From NCBI RefSeq assembly GCF_001562415.1, contig NZ_LOEE01000021.1:48351-112350 (forward strand): a stretch of DNA of 64,000 bases. The letters run 5' to 3'. Positions 43,467 to 53,606 of the stretch are shown piece by piece. Origin of the DNA: Thermotalea metallivorans. GTDB lineage: Bacteria > Bacillota > Clostridia > Peptostreptococcales > Thermotaleaceae. The notes under the pieces are model-generated. The model saw only the letters and a list, made by a program, of their open reading frames with translations. It was not told where the DNA came from and made no database searches. Numbering within the stretch: position 1 is the stretch's first letter; each line of letters begins with the position of its first letter. The position numbers and the translations under genes are program-made.

Positions 43467-43646
43467 ATGGCAAAAAATAAAAGTATCGTGCCGGAAGCAA
43501 GAGTTGCCCTAGATTCCTTTAAAGAAGAAATTGCTCGTGAATTGGGCCTCGAGAATTTTACCTATGCGGGCTATGTAGGCGGCAATATGGTTAGGAAAAT
43601 GATAGAAACTGCTGAAAAAGAACTGGCTGAAAAGAATAGGCAATAA
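43467..43646 (+). CDS. Small acid-soluble spore protein, alpha/beta type
   Basis: A 59-residue DNA-coating spore protein that protects DNA in the dormant spore and feeds outgrowth after cleavage by the Gpr protease. The family core is present: LDSFKEEIARELGLENF, with the Gpr site region in FKEEIARELG, and YAGYVGGNMVRKMIETAEK, the second conserved block. AGAGGTGATA gives the RBS. A terminator follows immediately. Confidence 0.93.
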   Translation: MAKNKSIVPEARVALDSFKEEIARELGLENFTYAGYVGGNMVRKMIETAEKELAEKNRQ

Positions 43647-43677
43647 AATAGTCCTGATTTATCAGGATTATTTTATT
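43646..43677 (+). terminator. Terminator of the SASP gene
   Basis: AAAATAGTCCTGAT and ATCAGGATTATTTT pair over TT with an internal mismatch and a T-rich end. Confidence 0.8.
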
Positions 43678-43782
43678 GCCTATTCTCTTTATGATGTATA
43701 CACCAATAAATAAATATTTGATATAATAAAGCTTGTATGATGGCAGAATAATAGTAAAAAACCTTTCTAAGGAGGAATTATT

Positions 43783-45216
43783 TTGAGCAAGCGAAAGCAA
43801 GTTGAAGTATCTACAGATGATTTATTAAAACAACAAATTTATATAAATGAAATACGTCAAGAAAGTGATGAATACTATGCTTCCACTGGAAGAAAAAAAA
43901 CCTACCATATCGTTACCTACGGCTGTCAGATGAATGAGCATGATTCTGAGAAACTGGCGGGCATGTTGGACAAAATGGGCTATGAAGAAACCAATTGCCT
44001 TGAAAAAACAGATTTAGTCATTTATAACACCTGTTGCGTAAGAGAAAATGCCGAATTGAAAGTCTATGGCAATTTGGGACAACTCAAACCGTTAAAAAAA
44101 GAAAACCCTGATATGGTCATTGCCGTATGCGGTTGCATGATGCAGCAGGCCCATGTAGTAGAAGAGATAAAAAGAAAATATAGCCATGTAGATTTGGTAT
44201 TCGGTACCCATAACCTGCATAATTTTCCACAGCTCTTAGCCAACTGCAAACAATCGGACAGCATGCTGGTAGAGATATGGGATGAAGAAGGGAAGGTTGT
44301 AGAAGGCATTCCTGTAATCAGAAAGTTTGGCCTAAAATCTTTTGTCAATATCATGTACGGATGCAATAATTTTTGCACATATTGCATTGTCCCCTATACA
44401 CGGGGCAGGGAAAGAAGCAGAAAACCGGAAGATATTATTCGTGAAATAAAAGAACTGGTAGCAACGGGAACAAAAGAGGTAACTCTATTGGGGCAAAATG
44501 TAAACTCTTACGGAAAGACCCTGGACGAAGTTATAGAATTTGCAGATCTTTTGTATAAAATCAATGAAATCGATGGCTTAAAAAGAATACGTTTTATGAC
44601 ATCCCACCCGAAAGATTTATCTCCCCGTCTCATCGAAGCCATGAGAGATTGTGAGAATATCTGCGAACATATTCATTTGCCTGTCCAAGCAGGCAGCAGT
44701 CGTATTCTGAAGAAAATGAACCGGCATTATACGAAGGAACAGTATTTGGATCTAGTATATAAATTAAAATCTGAAATTCCCGGCATCACTATTACTACAG
44801 ATTTCATCGTAGGGTTTCCCGGAGAAACAGAGGAAGATTTTTTAGAAACATTAGATCTAGTAAAAAAAGTTGAGTATGATGCGGCCTTTACATTCTTATA
44901 CTCTATCCGTGAAGGCACACCGGCCGCAAAGTACGAAGATCAAATTCCAGAGGAAGTAAAACATGCCCGTTTCAACAGGCTTTTGGAAGTATTGAATGCA
45001 ATCGTAGGAAGAAAGAACGCCCAACTGAAAGACACTATCGTGGAAGTACTGGTAGAAGGGGAAAGTAAAACCGACAGCAGCAAGTTAATGGGTAGAACAA
45101 GAACCAATAAGCTAGTGAACTTTTCAGGCCCCAAGGATACGATAGGGCAACTGGTTCAGGTAAGAATTACGGAGCCAAAAACCTTTAGCTTGAACGGCAT
45201 TTATATAAAACCATAG
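43783..45216 (+). CDS. miaB: tRNA-2-methylthio-N6-isopentenyladenosine synthase
   Basis: MiaB adds a methylthio group to i6A37 in tRNA. The 477 residues contain the N-terminal UPF0004 domain with three cluster Cys ([28 protein letters not shown]), the radical SAM motif CNNFCTYC followed by [12 protein letters not shown], and a C-terminal TRAM domain. TTG start behind AAGGAGG. The substrate-forming miaA lies downstream at 50.1 kb in the same mutS-mutL region. Confidence 0.95.
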   Translation: MSKRKQVEVSTDDLLKQQIYINEIRQESDEYYASTGRKKTYHIVTYGCQMNEHDSEKLAGMLDKMGYEETNCLEKTDLVIYNTCCVRENAELKVYGNLGQLKPLKKENPDMVIAVCGCMMQQAHVVEEIKRKYSHVDLVFGTHNLHNFPQLLANCKQSDSMLVEIWDEEGKVVEGIPVIRKFGLKSFVNIMYGCNNFCTYCIVPYTRGRERSRKPEDIIREIKELVATGTKEVTLLGQNVNSYGKTLDEVIEFADLLYKINEIDGLKRIRFMTSHPKDLSPRLIEAMRDCENICEHIHLPVQAGSSRILKKMNRHYTKEQYLDLVYKLKSEIPGITITTDFIVGFPGETEEDFLETLDLVKKVEYDAAFTFLYSIREGTPAAKYEDQIPEEVKHARFNRLLEVLNAIVGRKNAQLKDTIVEVLVEGESKTDSSKLMGRTRTNKLVNFSGPKDTIGQLVQVRITEPKTFSLNGIYIKP

Positions 45217-45361
45217 GTTAGTGGTTAGCAGTTAGCAGTAAGCCGTCAGAAACTATTCACAACCATGAACTATAAGCTATTGGCCAGGAACCATTGACGA
45301 TGAAGGCGAAATCTCAGGGCTTTATGAACATTGAACATCGTATTGCTTTGTCTTCAGTCTG
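45217..45361 (+). repeat. Dispersed element, family B right half with CCAGT-type core
   Basis: Starts at the base after the miaB stop with GTTAGTGGTTAGCAGTTAGC-type sequence, and ends GGCGAAATCTCAGGGCTTTA then TGAACATTG...TCTTCAGTCTGA. The right end mirrors the minus-strand end of the element at 25733-25942. It lies between miaB and the miaB terminator. Confidence 0.72.
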
Positions 45362-45388
45362 AAACCAAGGTTGCCCTTGGTTTTATAG
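45362..45388 (+). terminator. Terminator of miaB
   Basis: AAACCAAGG (45362-45370) and CCTTGGTTT (45375-45383) form a 9-bp perfect stem followed by TATAG, so the T tract is weak. Confidence 0.7.
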
Positions 45389-45480
45389 GGTTTATGGTAT
45401 AATAAAAATATAGAAATACGATTCTAAAAATCAATCTATACTTTTTTGAGGAAAAAATTTTTGTGCAGTAAGCACCTTGT

Positions 45481-45524
45481 TGCCAGTTAGCAGCCATCCG
45501 GTGTCAGTACTGGTAACTGGCAAC
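45481..45524. repeat. CCAGT-type palindrome upstream of mutS
   Basis: TTGCCAGTTA and TAACTGGCAA are perfect 10-bp arms around a 24-base loop containing GTGTCAGTACTGG, matching 8311-8345. Otherwise the gap 45389-45615 shows only AT-rich sequence and the mutS ribosome site (GGGGGAG). Confidence 0.6.
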
Positions 45525-45615
45525 TGGTAGCTGTTCCAGAAATATAGCTTTTGCACAGATTGAATTCTAAAGTTGCAAGCCTATAGCATCACATGATTAG
45601 GGGGAGAAAGAATCA

Positions 45616-48240
45616 ATGGAAAATCTAACTCCAATGATGAGACAATATCTAGATTTAAAAGAGCTATACAAAGACTGCATATTATTTTTTCGCCTGGGGG
45701 ATTTTTATGAAATGTTTTTCGAGGATGCAATCACTGCATCAAAGGAGTTAGAAATTACCTTGACGGGTAGAGATTGCGGTCTTAAAGAAAGAGCGCCCAT
45801 GTGCGGCGTTCCTTATCATTCTGCCGACAGCTATATTGCAAAACTCATTGACAGAGGGTATAAGGTGGCCATATGTGAGCAAATTGAAGATCCTTCCGCA
45901 GCCAAGGGAATTGTGAAAAGGGATGTGGTAAGAATCATTACCCCCGGTACTGTCATCGATCCCCATTTGCTGCAGGAAAAAGAAAATAATTATATTATGG
46001 CCATATACTGTAGCAAGGAAGGAATTGGCGTCTCCTTTGGAGATATATCCACAGGAGAAATGAGAACTACAGAATTTTTCGGCCCCAAAGCACCATGCAG
46101 CTTGCTTGATGAGATCGCTAAAATTAGTCCCAGGGAAATCATCTTCAACAGTCTTACATATTTGGATCATCCACTGGAATCTGAAATAGTAGCCGTTGTC
46201 AATACAAATCTGTATCTTTTCGATGCATGGGCTTTTGAAAAAGATTATGCCCAAAAAAAAATCAAGGATCATTTCCATCTTCTTGCCTTGGACGGATTAG
46301 GCCTGGCAGACAAGGAACTCAGCGTTGCAGCCACAGGAGCTCTTCTGGAATATTTGCAACAGACGCAAAAGAATAGTTTAAAGCATATCCATCAGGTACG
46401 TTATTATACCATAGAGCAATTTATGATCCTCGACAAATTTACCCGGAGGAATCTGGAACTGACGGAAACCATAAGGGATAAAAGCAAAAAAGGGTCCTTG
46501 CTTTGGGTAATGGACAAGACCAATACGGCCATGGGGGCCAGGATGTTAAGAAGGTGGATAGAAGAACCCTTGCAAGATGTAGCGTCCATTCAATCAAGAT
46601 TGGATGCAGTAGAAGAATTAAAGGTAAATTTATTAGCCCGGGAAGACTTAAAGGAACTGCTGGGTCAAGTATATGATTTGGAACGTTTAGTTGCCAGAAT
46701 ATCCTATGGCAATGCCAACGGCAGGGATTTAATTTCATTAAAACTTTCTCTTGAAGTCCTGCCTGAGATTAGGAAAATCTTAAGCAATTTAAGCACTTCC
46801 AGATTAAAAAATATATTGGATCATATAGATCCTTTGGAGGAAGTTAGAAATCTAATTGATGAGGCGATTGTCGATGATCCCCCCCTTACCATCAAAGAAG
46901 GAGGGATCATCAAGGATTCATACCATCCTGAAATAGCATCGCTGCGAGAGGCAATCACCAACGGAAAATCATGGATTGCTAGCCTTGAAAGCAAAGAACG
47001 GCAGCTAACGGGTATTAAATCCTTAAAGATCAGTTATAATAAGGTGTTTGGTTATTTTATTGAAGTTACCAAATCCAATCTCAGTGCTGTTCCCCAACAT
47101 TATATGCGGAAGCAAACCTTGGCAAATGCAGAGAGGTATATTACACCCGAGCTGAAGGAAGTGGAATCCAGAATTTTAGGCGCAGAAGAGAAGATAGTTG
47201 AGCTTGAATATCAGGTTTTTATTCAGATTAGGGAGGAAATCGGAAAGCATACAAAGAAGATTCAAGATACCGCCACGGCTTTGGCTGCACTGGACGTTCT
47301 TGTTTCCTTTGCTGAAATCAGCGATAAATTCGGCTATACAAAGCCCGTCATCACAGAAAAGGAGGAGATTCATATCATCAACGGCCGACATCCTGTGGTG
47401 GAAAGAACCATGCCTTTGGGTATGTTTGTAGCCAACGATACATTGCTGGATTGTAATGAAAACCGCTTTGCCATCATCACAGGACCCAATATGGCGGGAA
47501 AGTCCACTTACATGCGGCAGGTTGCCCTGATCGTTCTTATGGCACAAATAGGTTGTTTTGTTCCTGCGGACAAAGCTGCCATAGGAATCGTGGATCGAAT
47601 ATTTACCCGGGTAGGTGCTTCCGATGACCTTTCCCAGGGCCAAAGCACATTTATGGTAGAAATGAGCGAACTGGCAAATATCCTGAACAATGCCACAAGA
47701 AAAAGCTTGATTATTCTCGATGAAATCGGACGGGGAACCAGCACTTATGATGGCCTAAGTATTGCCTGGGCTGTCGTGGAGCATATCAGCAATTATGAAA
47801 ATATCGGTGCGCGGACGCTCTTTGCCACCCATTATCACGAACTGACGGAACTGGAAGGTATATTGGATGGTGTAAAGAATTATTGCATTTCTGTGAAGGA
47901 ACACGGAGATGATATTATTTTTCTGCGTAAAATTATACGGGGTGGAGCAGACCAGAGTTACGGAATCCAAGTTGCAAAGCTGGCCGGGATTTCCGAAACA
48001 GTTATCCACCGAGCAAAGCAAATTCTTGAAGATTTGGAAGCCCATGATATCAATCGGTCAAAACCAACCCTATGGAAAAAAAAGCATCCGGAAAAAAACA
48101 GTCAAGAGCAACAGTTGGATCTGTTTACTTATCAGTATGAAGGTGTTATCAATGCACTGAAAAAAGTCGATATTATGAATATGACACCCATGGAAGCCAT
48201 GAATTGTTTGTATAAGCTGATCAATATGATGAAAAATTGA
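45616..48240 (+). CDS. mutS: DNA mismatch repair protein MutS
   Basis: Recognises mismatches and recruits MutL. The 874 residues have the mismatch-binding domain with the Phe-x-Glu motif (LGDFYEMFFEDA), the connector and clamp region, and the C-terminal ATPase: Walker A GPNMAGKSTYMRQVALIV, the Walker B region LIILDEIGRGTSTYDGLSIAW, and FATHYHELTEL. The short C-terminal tail ends MEAMNCLYKLINMM. It is 12 bases upstream of mutL by the preferred start. Confidence 0.97.
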   Translation: MENLTPMMRQYLDLKELYKDCILFFRLGDFYEMFFEDAITASKELEITLTGRDCGLKERAPMCGVPYHSADSYIAKLIDRGYKVAICEQIEDPSAAKGIVKRDVVRIITPGTVIDPHLLQEKENNYIMAIYCSKEGIGVSFGDISTGEMRTTEFFGPKAPCSLLDEIAKISPREIIFNSLTYLDHPLESEIVAVVNTNLYLFDAWAFEKDYAQKKIKDHFHLLALDGLGLADKELSVAATGALLEYLQQTQKNSLKHIHQVRYYTIEQFMILDKFTRRNLELTETIRDKSKKGSLLWVMDKTNTAMGARMLRRWIEEPLQDVASIQSRLDAVEELKVNLLAREDLKELLGQVYDLERLVARISYGNANGRDLISLKLSLEVLPEIRKILSNLSTSRLKNILDHIDPLEEVRNLIDEAIVDDPPLTIKEGGIIKDSYHPEIASLREAITNGKSWIASLESKERQLTGIKSLKISYNKVFGYFIEVTKSNLSAVPQHYMRKQTLANAERYITPELKEVESRILGAEEKIVELEYQVFIQIREEIGKHTKKIQDTATALAALDVLVSFAEISDKFGYTKPVITEKEEIHIINGRHPVVERTMPLGMFVANDTLLDCNENRFAIITGPNMAGKSTYMRQVALIVLMAQIGCFVPADKAAIGIVDRIFTRVGASDDLSQGQSTFMVEMSELANILNNATRKSLIILDEIGRGTSTYDGLSIAWAVVEHISNYENIGARTLFATHYHELTELEGILDGVKNYCISVKEHGDDIIFLRKIIRGGADQSYGIQVAKLAGISETVIHRAKQILEDLEAHDINRSKPTLWKKKHPEKNSQEQQLDLFTYQYEGVINALKKVDIMNMTPMEAMNCLYKLINMMKN

Positions 48241-48251
48241 AGGTGAAGCCT

Positions 48252-50096
48252 ATGATAAATCCTATTATGAGGTTAGACCAACTGACTGCCAATAAAATTG
48301 CCGCAGGCGAAGTGGTAGACAGGCCTGCATCTGTTGTGAAAGAATTGGTAGAAAACTCCATTGATGCCCAGGCTACATCCATCATTGTAGAAATAAAAGA
48401 TGGAGGAAAAACATATATTCGCGTTACCGATAATGGCACTGGCATCAACGAATCGGATATTGAACTGGCCTTTGAAAGGCATGCCACTAGTAAGATCAGG
48501 AATATTGAGGATCTGGATGCTATCCTGTCCTTAGGCTTTAGGGGTGAAGCCCTTGCCAGCATTTCAGCCGTTGCACAGATTGAACTCATGACAAAGACAG
48601 AGGAGATGGAAACCGGGGTATATCTTGAAGTCCACGGTGGGAAAATTATATCCCATAAAAAAATCGGCACTTCCAGAGGAACAACCATGATTGTAAAAAA
48701 TTTATTTTTTAATACTCCTGCCCGCTTAAAATTCATGAAATCACAGACAACGGAAACAGGCTATATCAGTGATATTTTAAACAAACTGGCCATGGCTCAC
48801 CCCAATATAGCCATGCGCTTTATCAATAATGGCAATATTGTTTTTACCACCCCCGGTTCGGGAAACGTTATACACAACATCACCAATATTTATGGAAAAG
48901 AATTGGGAAAAAGTATGTATCATGTAAAAAAAGAATACCAGCATATTGTATTGGAGGCCTTTATTTCAAAGCCTTCTATCCATAGAGGTAATAGACAACT
49001 GCAAGCCTTTTTTGTAAACGGACGATATGTGAAAAGTACCCTATTGCAAAATTGCGTAGAAGAGGCTTATAAAACCCTTCTTCCAATCAACAAATATCCT
49101 ATCTGCTTTTTATACTTATGGATTCCCCCTGAATCCATCGATGTAAATATTCATCCTGCAAAAATGGAAATAAAATTCAGCAATGAAGAATTGTTGAAAC
49201 AATTTATGATAAAATCTATTAAGGAAGCATTATACAGGCAAAATTTAATTCCTGAAATATCCTTTGAAAAAAAGGAACACAAGGAAACTCTCCCCAGCAT
49301 TCCTATGGATATGCCACCCATAGAAAATGCCGATGCCAGCCCTCCTGCAGCAGTAAAAGAAGTCATGACATCTATCGCATATCATGAGGATAATTTGCCT
49401 GTTTATACAAATAATAATGGAAGGAAAGATTTGGCTGTTCATAGACAAGAAGAACAAATACGAGTGCCTGACTTCCAGCATCAAGTTTCACCTGCGTCTG
49501 TCTCTGCATCCAATGGAATCAATCCCATGGAAATCAGGATTATCGGCCAGATTTTTCATACTTATTTCATCGGTGAAAATGGTCAACATATGTTTTTGAT
49601 TGATCAACATGCAGCCCATGAAAGAATCTTATACGAGTGGATGTCCGAAAAGTTTAAAAATCATGCCGTAGCCATGCAGCAATTGCTGGTCCCCATGGTC
49701 ATAGAATTTTCTTTTGGTGAGTGGTCATGCATTAAAGAAAATATGGAGTTTTTTCATCGGCTTGGTTTTCAGATTGAAGAGTTTGGGCAGCATTCCATTT
49801 TGATTCGTGCCGTTCCCATGGTCATGGGGGAACCGGAAGCAAAAAGCTTTTTTATGGAGGTTGTGGATCATCTTGGGAAGGATGTGGAACATCCTTCGGA
49901 TTTCAAAATGGATCGAATTATTTCTATGGCATGTAAAGAAGCGATAAAAGCAAAGGATAAACTGGATATCATAGAAATAAATGAAGTGATGAAACAATTG
50001 AGTCGCCTTGAAAATCCTTTTACCTGTCCCCATGGACGACCTATTATCATTTCCATGTCAAAGTATGAAATTGAGAAAAAATTTAAAAGGGTATAA
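48252..50096 (+). CDS. mutL: DNA mismatch repair protein MutL
   Basis: 614 residues. The GHKL ATPase at the N-terminus is complete (IAAGEVVDRPASVVKELVENSIDA, DNGTGI, GFRGEALASISAV). The C-terminal endonuclease site of non-coli MutL is present: DQHAAHERILYE, with the metal-binding DQHAx2E motif, and CPHGRPI near the end. So this MutL should nick DNA itself, as expected in a bacterium lacking MutH. ATG 48252 follows GAAGGTGAA. Confidence 0.96.
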   Translation: MINPIMRLDQLTANKIAAGEVVDRPASVVKELVENSIDAQATSIIVEIKDGGKTYIRVTDNGTGINESDIELAFERHATSKIRNIEDLDAILSLGFRGEALASISAVAQIELMTKTEEMETGVYLEVHGGKIISHKKIGTSRGTTMIVKNLFFNTPARLKFMKSQTTETGYISDILNKLAMAHPNIAMRFINNGNIVFTTPGSGNVIHNITNIYGKELGKSMYHVKKEYQHIVLEAFISKPSIHRGNRQLQAFFVNGRYVKSTLLQNCVEEAYKTLLPINKYPICFLYLWIPPESIDVNIHPAKMEIKFSNEELLKQFMIKSIKEALYRQNLIPEISFEKKEHKETLPSIPMDMPPIENADASPPAAVKEVMTSIAYHEDNLPVYTNNNGRKDLAVHRQEEQIRVPDFQHQVSPASVSASNGINPMEIRIIGQIFHTYFIGENGQHMFLIDQHAAHERILYEWMSEKFKNHAVAMQQLLVPMVIEFSFGEWSCIKENMEFFHRLGFQIEEFGQHSILIRAVPMVMGEPEAKSFFMEVVDHLGKDVEHPSDFKMDRIISMACKEAIKAKDKLDIIEINEVMKQLSRLENPFTCPHGRPIIISMSKYEIEKKFKRV

Positions 50097-50108
50097 AGGA
50101 GGAAAAGT

Positions 50109-51050
50109 ATGGGGAAACCTCTTTTAGTCATTGTAGGCCCTACGGCCGTCGGCAAAACGGAAACCTCTATTGCCGTTGCCAAAAAACTAAATGGGGAAAT
50201 CATATCTGCCGATTCCATACAGGTTTACAAACATATGGATATCGGAAGTGCAAAACCAACCCTGGCAGAACGGGAAGGTATTCCCCATTATCTAATGGAT
50301 GAAATAGATCCAAGGGAAAATTTTTCCGTAGCTGAATTCCAAAGCAAGGCAAAGGAATATATCCGCATGATTCATGAAAAAAATAAACTTCCCATCATTG
50401 TGGGAGGCACAGGCTTATATGTAAATGCCATTTTGTATCAAATGGATTTTACAGGTACTGCATCCAATTGGGCCCTAAGAAAAAAACTGGAACAGGAAGC
50501 GGCCATGTACGGAAATGAATTTTTGCATGACAAACTCAAGGAAATCGATCCCAATGCCGCTGCAAGAATTCATCCGAATAATGTGAAAAGGGTTATCCGT
50601 GCCCTGGAGGTATATTACGAAGGGGGAGAAAGAGTTCACGATTTTCAGAATACATTTGTAGAAAATCCTGAATATGATTATGTCCTCATCGGATTAAATC
50701 GAGATAGAAAAGAACTGTATGAGCGAATCAACAAGAGGGTAGATCTTCTCATTGAAAATGGCCTTGTGGAAGAAGTAAAATATCTGATGAATTTGGGTTT
50801 GGATGAAGAAAATATTTCCATGAAAGGATTAGGCTACAAAGAAATCATCGGGTACTTAAAAGGCAAATACAGCTTTGATGAGGCCGTGGAAATATTAAAA
50901 AGAGATACCCGACGCTATGCAAAACGTCAACTAACCTGGTTCAGAAGATATGAAAAGATTCGGTGGTTTGATATAGGCCATTATATATCCAAAGATGCCT
51001 TCGTGGAGGATATTGTAAAATATGTTGAAGGAAAATTAAACTTGGTATAG
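50109..51050 (+). CDS. miaA: tRNA dimethylallyltransferase
   Basis: Puts the isopentenyl group on A37 of tRNAs, the substrate for MiaB encoded 5 kb upstream. The 313 residues start with the P-loop LVIVGPTAVGKTETSIAVAKK, then SADSIQVYKHMDIGSAKPT, and IIVGGTGLYVNAI, with a C-terminal TRRYAKRQLTWFRR. AAAGGAGG site. The mutS-mutL-miaA-hfq order is widely conserved. Confidence 0.96.
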   Translation: MGKPLLVIVGPTAVGKTETSIAVAKKLNGEIISADSIQVYKHMDIGSAKPTLAEREGIPHYLMDEIDPRENFSVAEFQSKAKEYIRMIHEKNKLPIIVGGTGLYVNAILYQMDFTGTASNWALRKKLEQEAAMYGNEFLHDKLKEIDPNAAARIHPNNVKRVIRALEVYYEGGERVHDFQNTFVENPEYDYVLIGLNRDRKELYERINKRVDLLIENGLVEEVKYLMNLGLDEENISMKGLGYKEIIGYLKGKYSFDEAVEILKRDTRRYAKRQLTWFRRYEKIRWFDIGHYISKDAFVEDIVKYVEGKLNLV

Positions 51051-51094
51051 AATATTCTAGTAATTAGACATTTGATTATCTAGGAGGGGTATTG

Positions 51095-51346
51095 ATGAAA
51101 AATGCAATCAATCTGCAAGACGTTTTTTTAAATCAAGTAAGAAAGGAACATGTTCATATAACAATATATTTGGTCAATGGTTTTCAAATCAAGGGAATGG
51201 TAAAAGGATTTGACAGCTATACCATTGTATTGGAGAGCGAGGGGAAACAACACCTCATCTATAAACATGCCATTTCTACAATTACGCCTTTAAAATCAGT
51301 GAATTTTGTCACCGCCAGCAAAAAACAAGATCAAGATGAAGAATAA
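51095..51346 (+). CDS. hfq: RNA chaperone Hfq
   Basis: A small RNA-binding Sm-like protein of 83 residues. The Sm1 motif is [40 protein letters not shown], and the Sm2 motif holds [12 protein letters not shown] (the KHA box in place of YKHA variants). ATG 51095 is preferred over TTG 51092 because it has the GGAGGGG spacing. Confidence 0.95.
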   Translation: MKNAINLQDVFLNQVRKEHVHITIYLVNGFQIKGMVKGFDSYTIVLESEGKQHLIYKHAISTITPLKSVNFVTASKKQDQDEE

Positions 51347-51347
51347 C

Positions 51348-51401
51348 AAAAAAAGTTTAAAAAAGGACGACATTTTGTCGTCCTTTTTTAAACTTTTTTT
51401 G
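51348..51401 (+). terminator. Terminator of hfq
   Basis: AAAAAAGTTTAAAAAAGGAC pairs with GTCCTTTTTTAAACTTTTTT over a central GACATTTTGTC loop stem, one of the longest stems in the window. Confidence 0.92.
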
Positions 51402-51448
51402 CCTTTGATGCATATGATGTTATAGCAACCATTTTTGAGGTGATAGCA

Positions 51449-52399
51449 TTGAGAGCAGGAAACAGGCATGGAGAATTGGAAGAAATATTATTGAGACTGG
51501 AGAAGGGGAAAATCTCCACGGAAGATGCCATAGAAAAAATAACTGTCCAAGCGCCTATATCATACAATGAGATAAATCACAGGGAAAGTCTGGAAGAATT
51601 GATCAAGGAACTGGATCGCATGATCGGACTGGAAAAAGTAAAAAAGCTGGTGAAAGAAATTTATGCCTACATAGAAATTCAGAAAAAACGTAAAGAAGAG
51701 GGATTGATCGCCGAGCCCCTGGTAATGCATATGATCTTTAAAGGTAACCCCGGTACCGGCAAAACAACGGTAGCTCGTTTGTTGGGCAAAATTTTTTGGA
51801 AGATGGGTATCTTAGAAAAAGGTCATTTGGTTGAAGTAGAAAGGGCTGATCTGGTAGGAGAATATATTGGACATACAGCAATAAAGGTTCGGGAACAAAT
51901 CAAAAAATCCTTGGGCGGTATTTTATTTATAGACGAAGCTTATTCTTTGGCAAGGGGAGGCGAGAAGGATTTCGGAAAAGAGGCAATTGATGCTTTGGTA
52001 AAGGGAATGGAGGATTATAAAGAAAATTTAATCCTTATCCTCGCCGGCTATCAGGAAGAAATGGATTGCTTTCTAAAGAGCAATCCGGGTTTAAAATCAC
52101 GTTTTCCAATCCATATCGATTTCCCCGATTATGAATTGGACGAACTTATACGAATCGCAGAAAGCATAGTAGAAAAAAGACAATATAAACTTTCCATATC
52201 AGCAAAAGCAAAACTGTCCAAGCTCATCACACAAAAAAGAATGGAAGATCATGTCCTCAGTGGAAATGCCCGCCTCGTCCGAAATCTTATCGAAAGGGCT
52301 ATCCGCAAACAGGCCGTTAGGCTGCAAAAAACCGGCAGCTTTTCAAGGGAAGATTTGCTCACTATTAAAGGAGAAGACATTGCAGAGGGGGATGTTTAA
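51449..52399 (+). CDS. spoVK: Stage V sporulation protein K-like AAA ATPase
   Basis: About 316 residues of the CbbX/SpoVK AAA family. The N-terminal helical region is followed by GLEKVKKLVKEIYAYIEIQ, Walker A FKGNPGTGKTTVARLLG, Walker B GGILFIDEAYSLARGG and the arginine-finger region SNPGLKSRFPIHIDFPDY. Made in the mother cell during sporulation in Bacillus. GAGGTGATA favours TTG 51449; a GTG at 51440 is inside the RBS. It begins the spoVK-GTPase-ynbB cluster known from Bacillus. Confidence 0.9.
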   Translation: MRAGNRHGELEEILLRLEKGKISTEDAIEKITVQAPISYNEINHRESLEELIKELDRMIGLEKVKKLVKEIYAYIEIQKKRKEEGLIAEPLVMHMIFKGNPGTGKTTVARLLGKIFWKMGILEKGHLVEVERADLVGEYIGHTAIKVREQIKKSLGGILFIDEAYSLARGGEKDFGKEAIDALVKGMEDYKENLILILAGYQEEMDCFLKSNPGLKSRFPIHIDFPDYELDELIRIAESIVEKRQYKLSISAKAKLSKLITQKRMEDHVLSGNARLVRNLIERAIRKQAVRLQKTGSFSREDLLTIKGEDIAEGDV

Positions 52400-53007
52400 T
52401 GAAAAAATGCCTTATTGTGGGAAAGCCAAATGTGGGAAAGACATTATTTTTGATTCGTTTCGGAGAATACCTGGGGTTACAGAATATAAAAATAAATCAT
52501 ATGGATAGCAGTGGTAGAATTCAACAAAGACAATATACCATAGAAAGCGCAAAAAAAGCTTTATCCTCCAGTGAACCTTTCCAAACGGAAAGTTTGCAAT
52601 CTATAGAATTAGAAATTCCTATACTGAAGGGAAAAAAGAAAGTAGAAATCATCGACAGCAGCGGTCTGATTGACGGAATTCATCAAAATGTCATAATCAG
52701 AAGGGGCATGGCTCAAACCTTAAGCGCCATGAAAGAAAGCGATATCATTTTGCATATGATCGACATATCCAGTTATGGAACCCATCATCTCATCAACGGA
52801 TTGGGAAAAACCGATTATCAGTTGGCCCAGTATGGCCTGCGAAAGGAAGGATATGTCATTTTGGCCAATAAAACAGATCTCCTTGAAAGCAAATCAAAAA
52901 TTATTCAATTGCAGAAAGAGTTTCCACAACATTATGTTATACCTGTATCTGCATTGACAGGACAGGGTTTTGATGAGGTGAAGACATATGTTAGCCGCCG
53001 AATATAG
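52399..53007 (+). CDS. Era-like small GTPase of unknown target
   Basis: 202 residues with the G1 loop VGKPNVGKTLFLIRF, a G3-like DSSGLIDG, G4 NKTD in ANKTDLLES and G5 VSALTGQGFDEV. It occupies the place that an HflX-type GTPase gene holds between spoVK and ynbB in Bacillus, but is half the length of HflX and lacks its N-terminal domain. It overlaps spoVK by one base and the next gene by 20 bases, so the three are coupled. Confidence 0.82.
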   Translation: MKKCLIVGKPNVGKTLFLIRFGEYLGLQNIKINHMDSSGRIQQRQYTIESAKKALSSSEPFQTESLQSIELEIPILKGKKKVEIIDSSGLIDGIHQNVIIRRGMAQTLSAMKESDIILHMIDISSYGTHHLINGLGKTDYQLAQYGLRKEGYVILANKTDLLESKSKIIQLQKEFPQHYVIPVSALTGQGFDEVKTYVSRRI

Positions 53008-53563
53008 TGTTCTTCATAAAATCATCGCCTCCCTATTGGTAGGTTTTTCTATTAAACTGATGGATGATTATATTGATGAAGAGAAAGAAATGCAATCCTC
53101 CCACAGCCTCGTAAAGCAAATGGGAAAAGGCACTCTCCCTTATGCCATGATACTGACCGCTTTGGCGGCGGGTTTCCATGGGGAATATGCAGTGACCCTC
53201 ACCAGTGCCTGTTATATTGTAGGCATGTTTCATCACTTGAATACAAAGCTCCTTTCCGGGCTGCGCAGTTACCAAGAGAGTTTATTGGTGATGCTGATCA
53301 ATGTATATTTCTTTTCATTTCAGGCCATATTTTCTTCCATCATCATTATTTTATTGATTCAAATCGCAGATGATATTTTAGATGTAGAATGGGACAGAAA
53401 ATATGGTTTTAAAAACTATGCCAATCAATTTGGAAAAGGGGAAGCAATCATTGTCACTTTGATTCTTGGCGTCATTTCCATCATGTTCTATTTGAGCAAA
53501 TTTCTGATCGTTGTTTCCTCTGCCATATGGATCGAATGGGCATATAAAAAAATCCATCGATAG
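52988..53563 (+). CDS. UbiA-like polytopic membrane protein
   Basis: 191 residues with about six hydrophobic helices. Two Asp-rich loops stand out: LMDDYIDEEKE (Asp26, 27, 30) and ADDILDVEWDRKYG (Asp128, 129, 132, 136). Paired Asp-rich loops that bind Mg-diphosphate are the mark of the UbiA prenyltransferase superfamily, but the protein is about 100 residues shorter than typical members. ATG follows GAGGTGA within the GTPase gene. I suggest a reduced or divergent prenyl transferase-type fold. Confidence 0.65.
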   Translation: MLAAEYSVLHKIIASLLVGFSIKLMDDYIDEEKEMQSSHSLVKQMGKGTLPYAMILTALAAGFHGEYAVTLTSACYIVGMFHHLNTKLLSGLRSYQESLLVMLINVYFFSFQAIFSSIIIILLIQIADDILDVEWDRKYGFKNYANQFGKGEAIIVTLILGVISIMFYLSKFLIVVSSAIWIEWAYKKIHR

Positions 53564-53606
53564 TCTTTCCGGAGCAGTGATTTTTTATGGGAAGGGGGGA
53601 TTTCCC

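Noticed and set aside
53511..53606. N-terminal extension of the small membrane protein before 53607
   Set aside because: It overlaps the UbiA-like gene end and has no ribosome site, while GTG 53607 has one directly before it.
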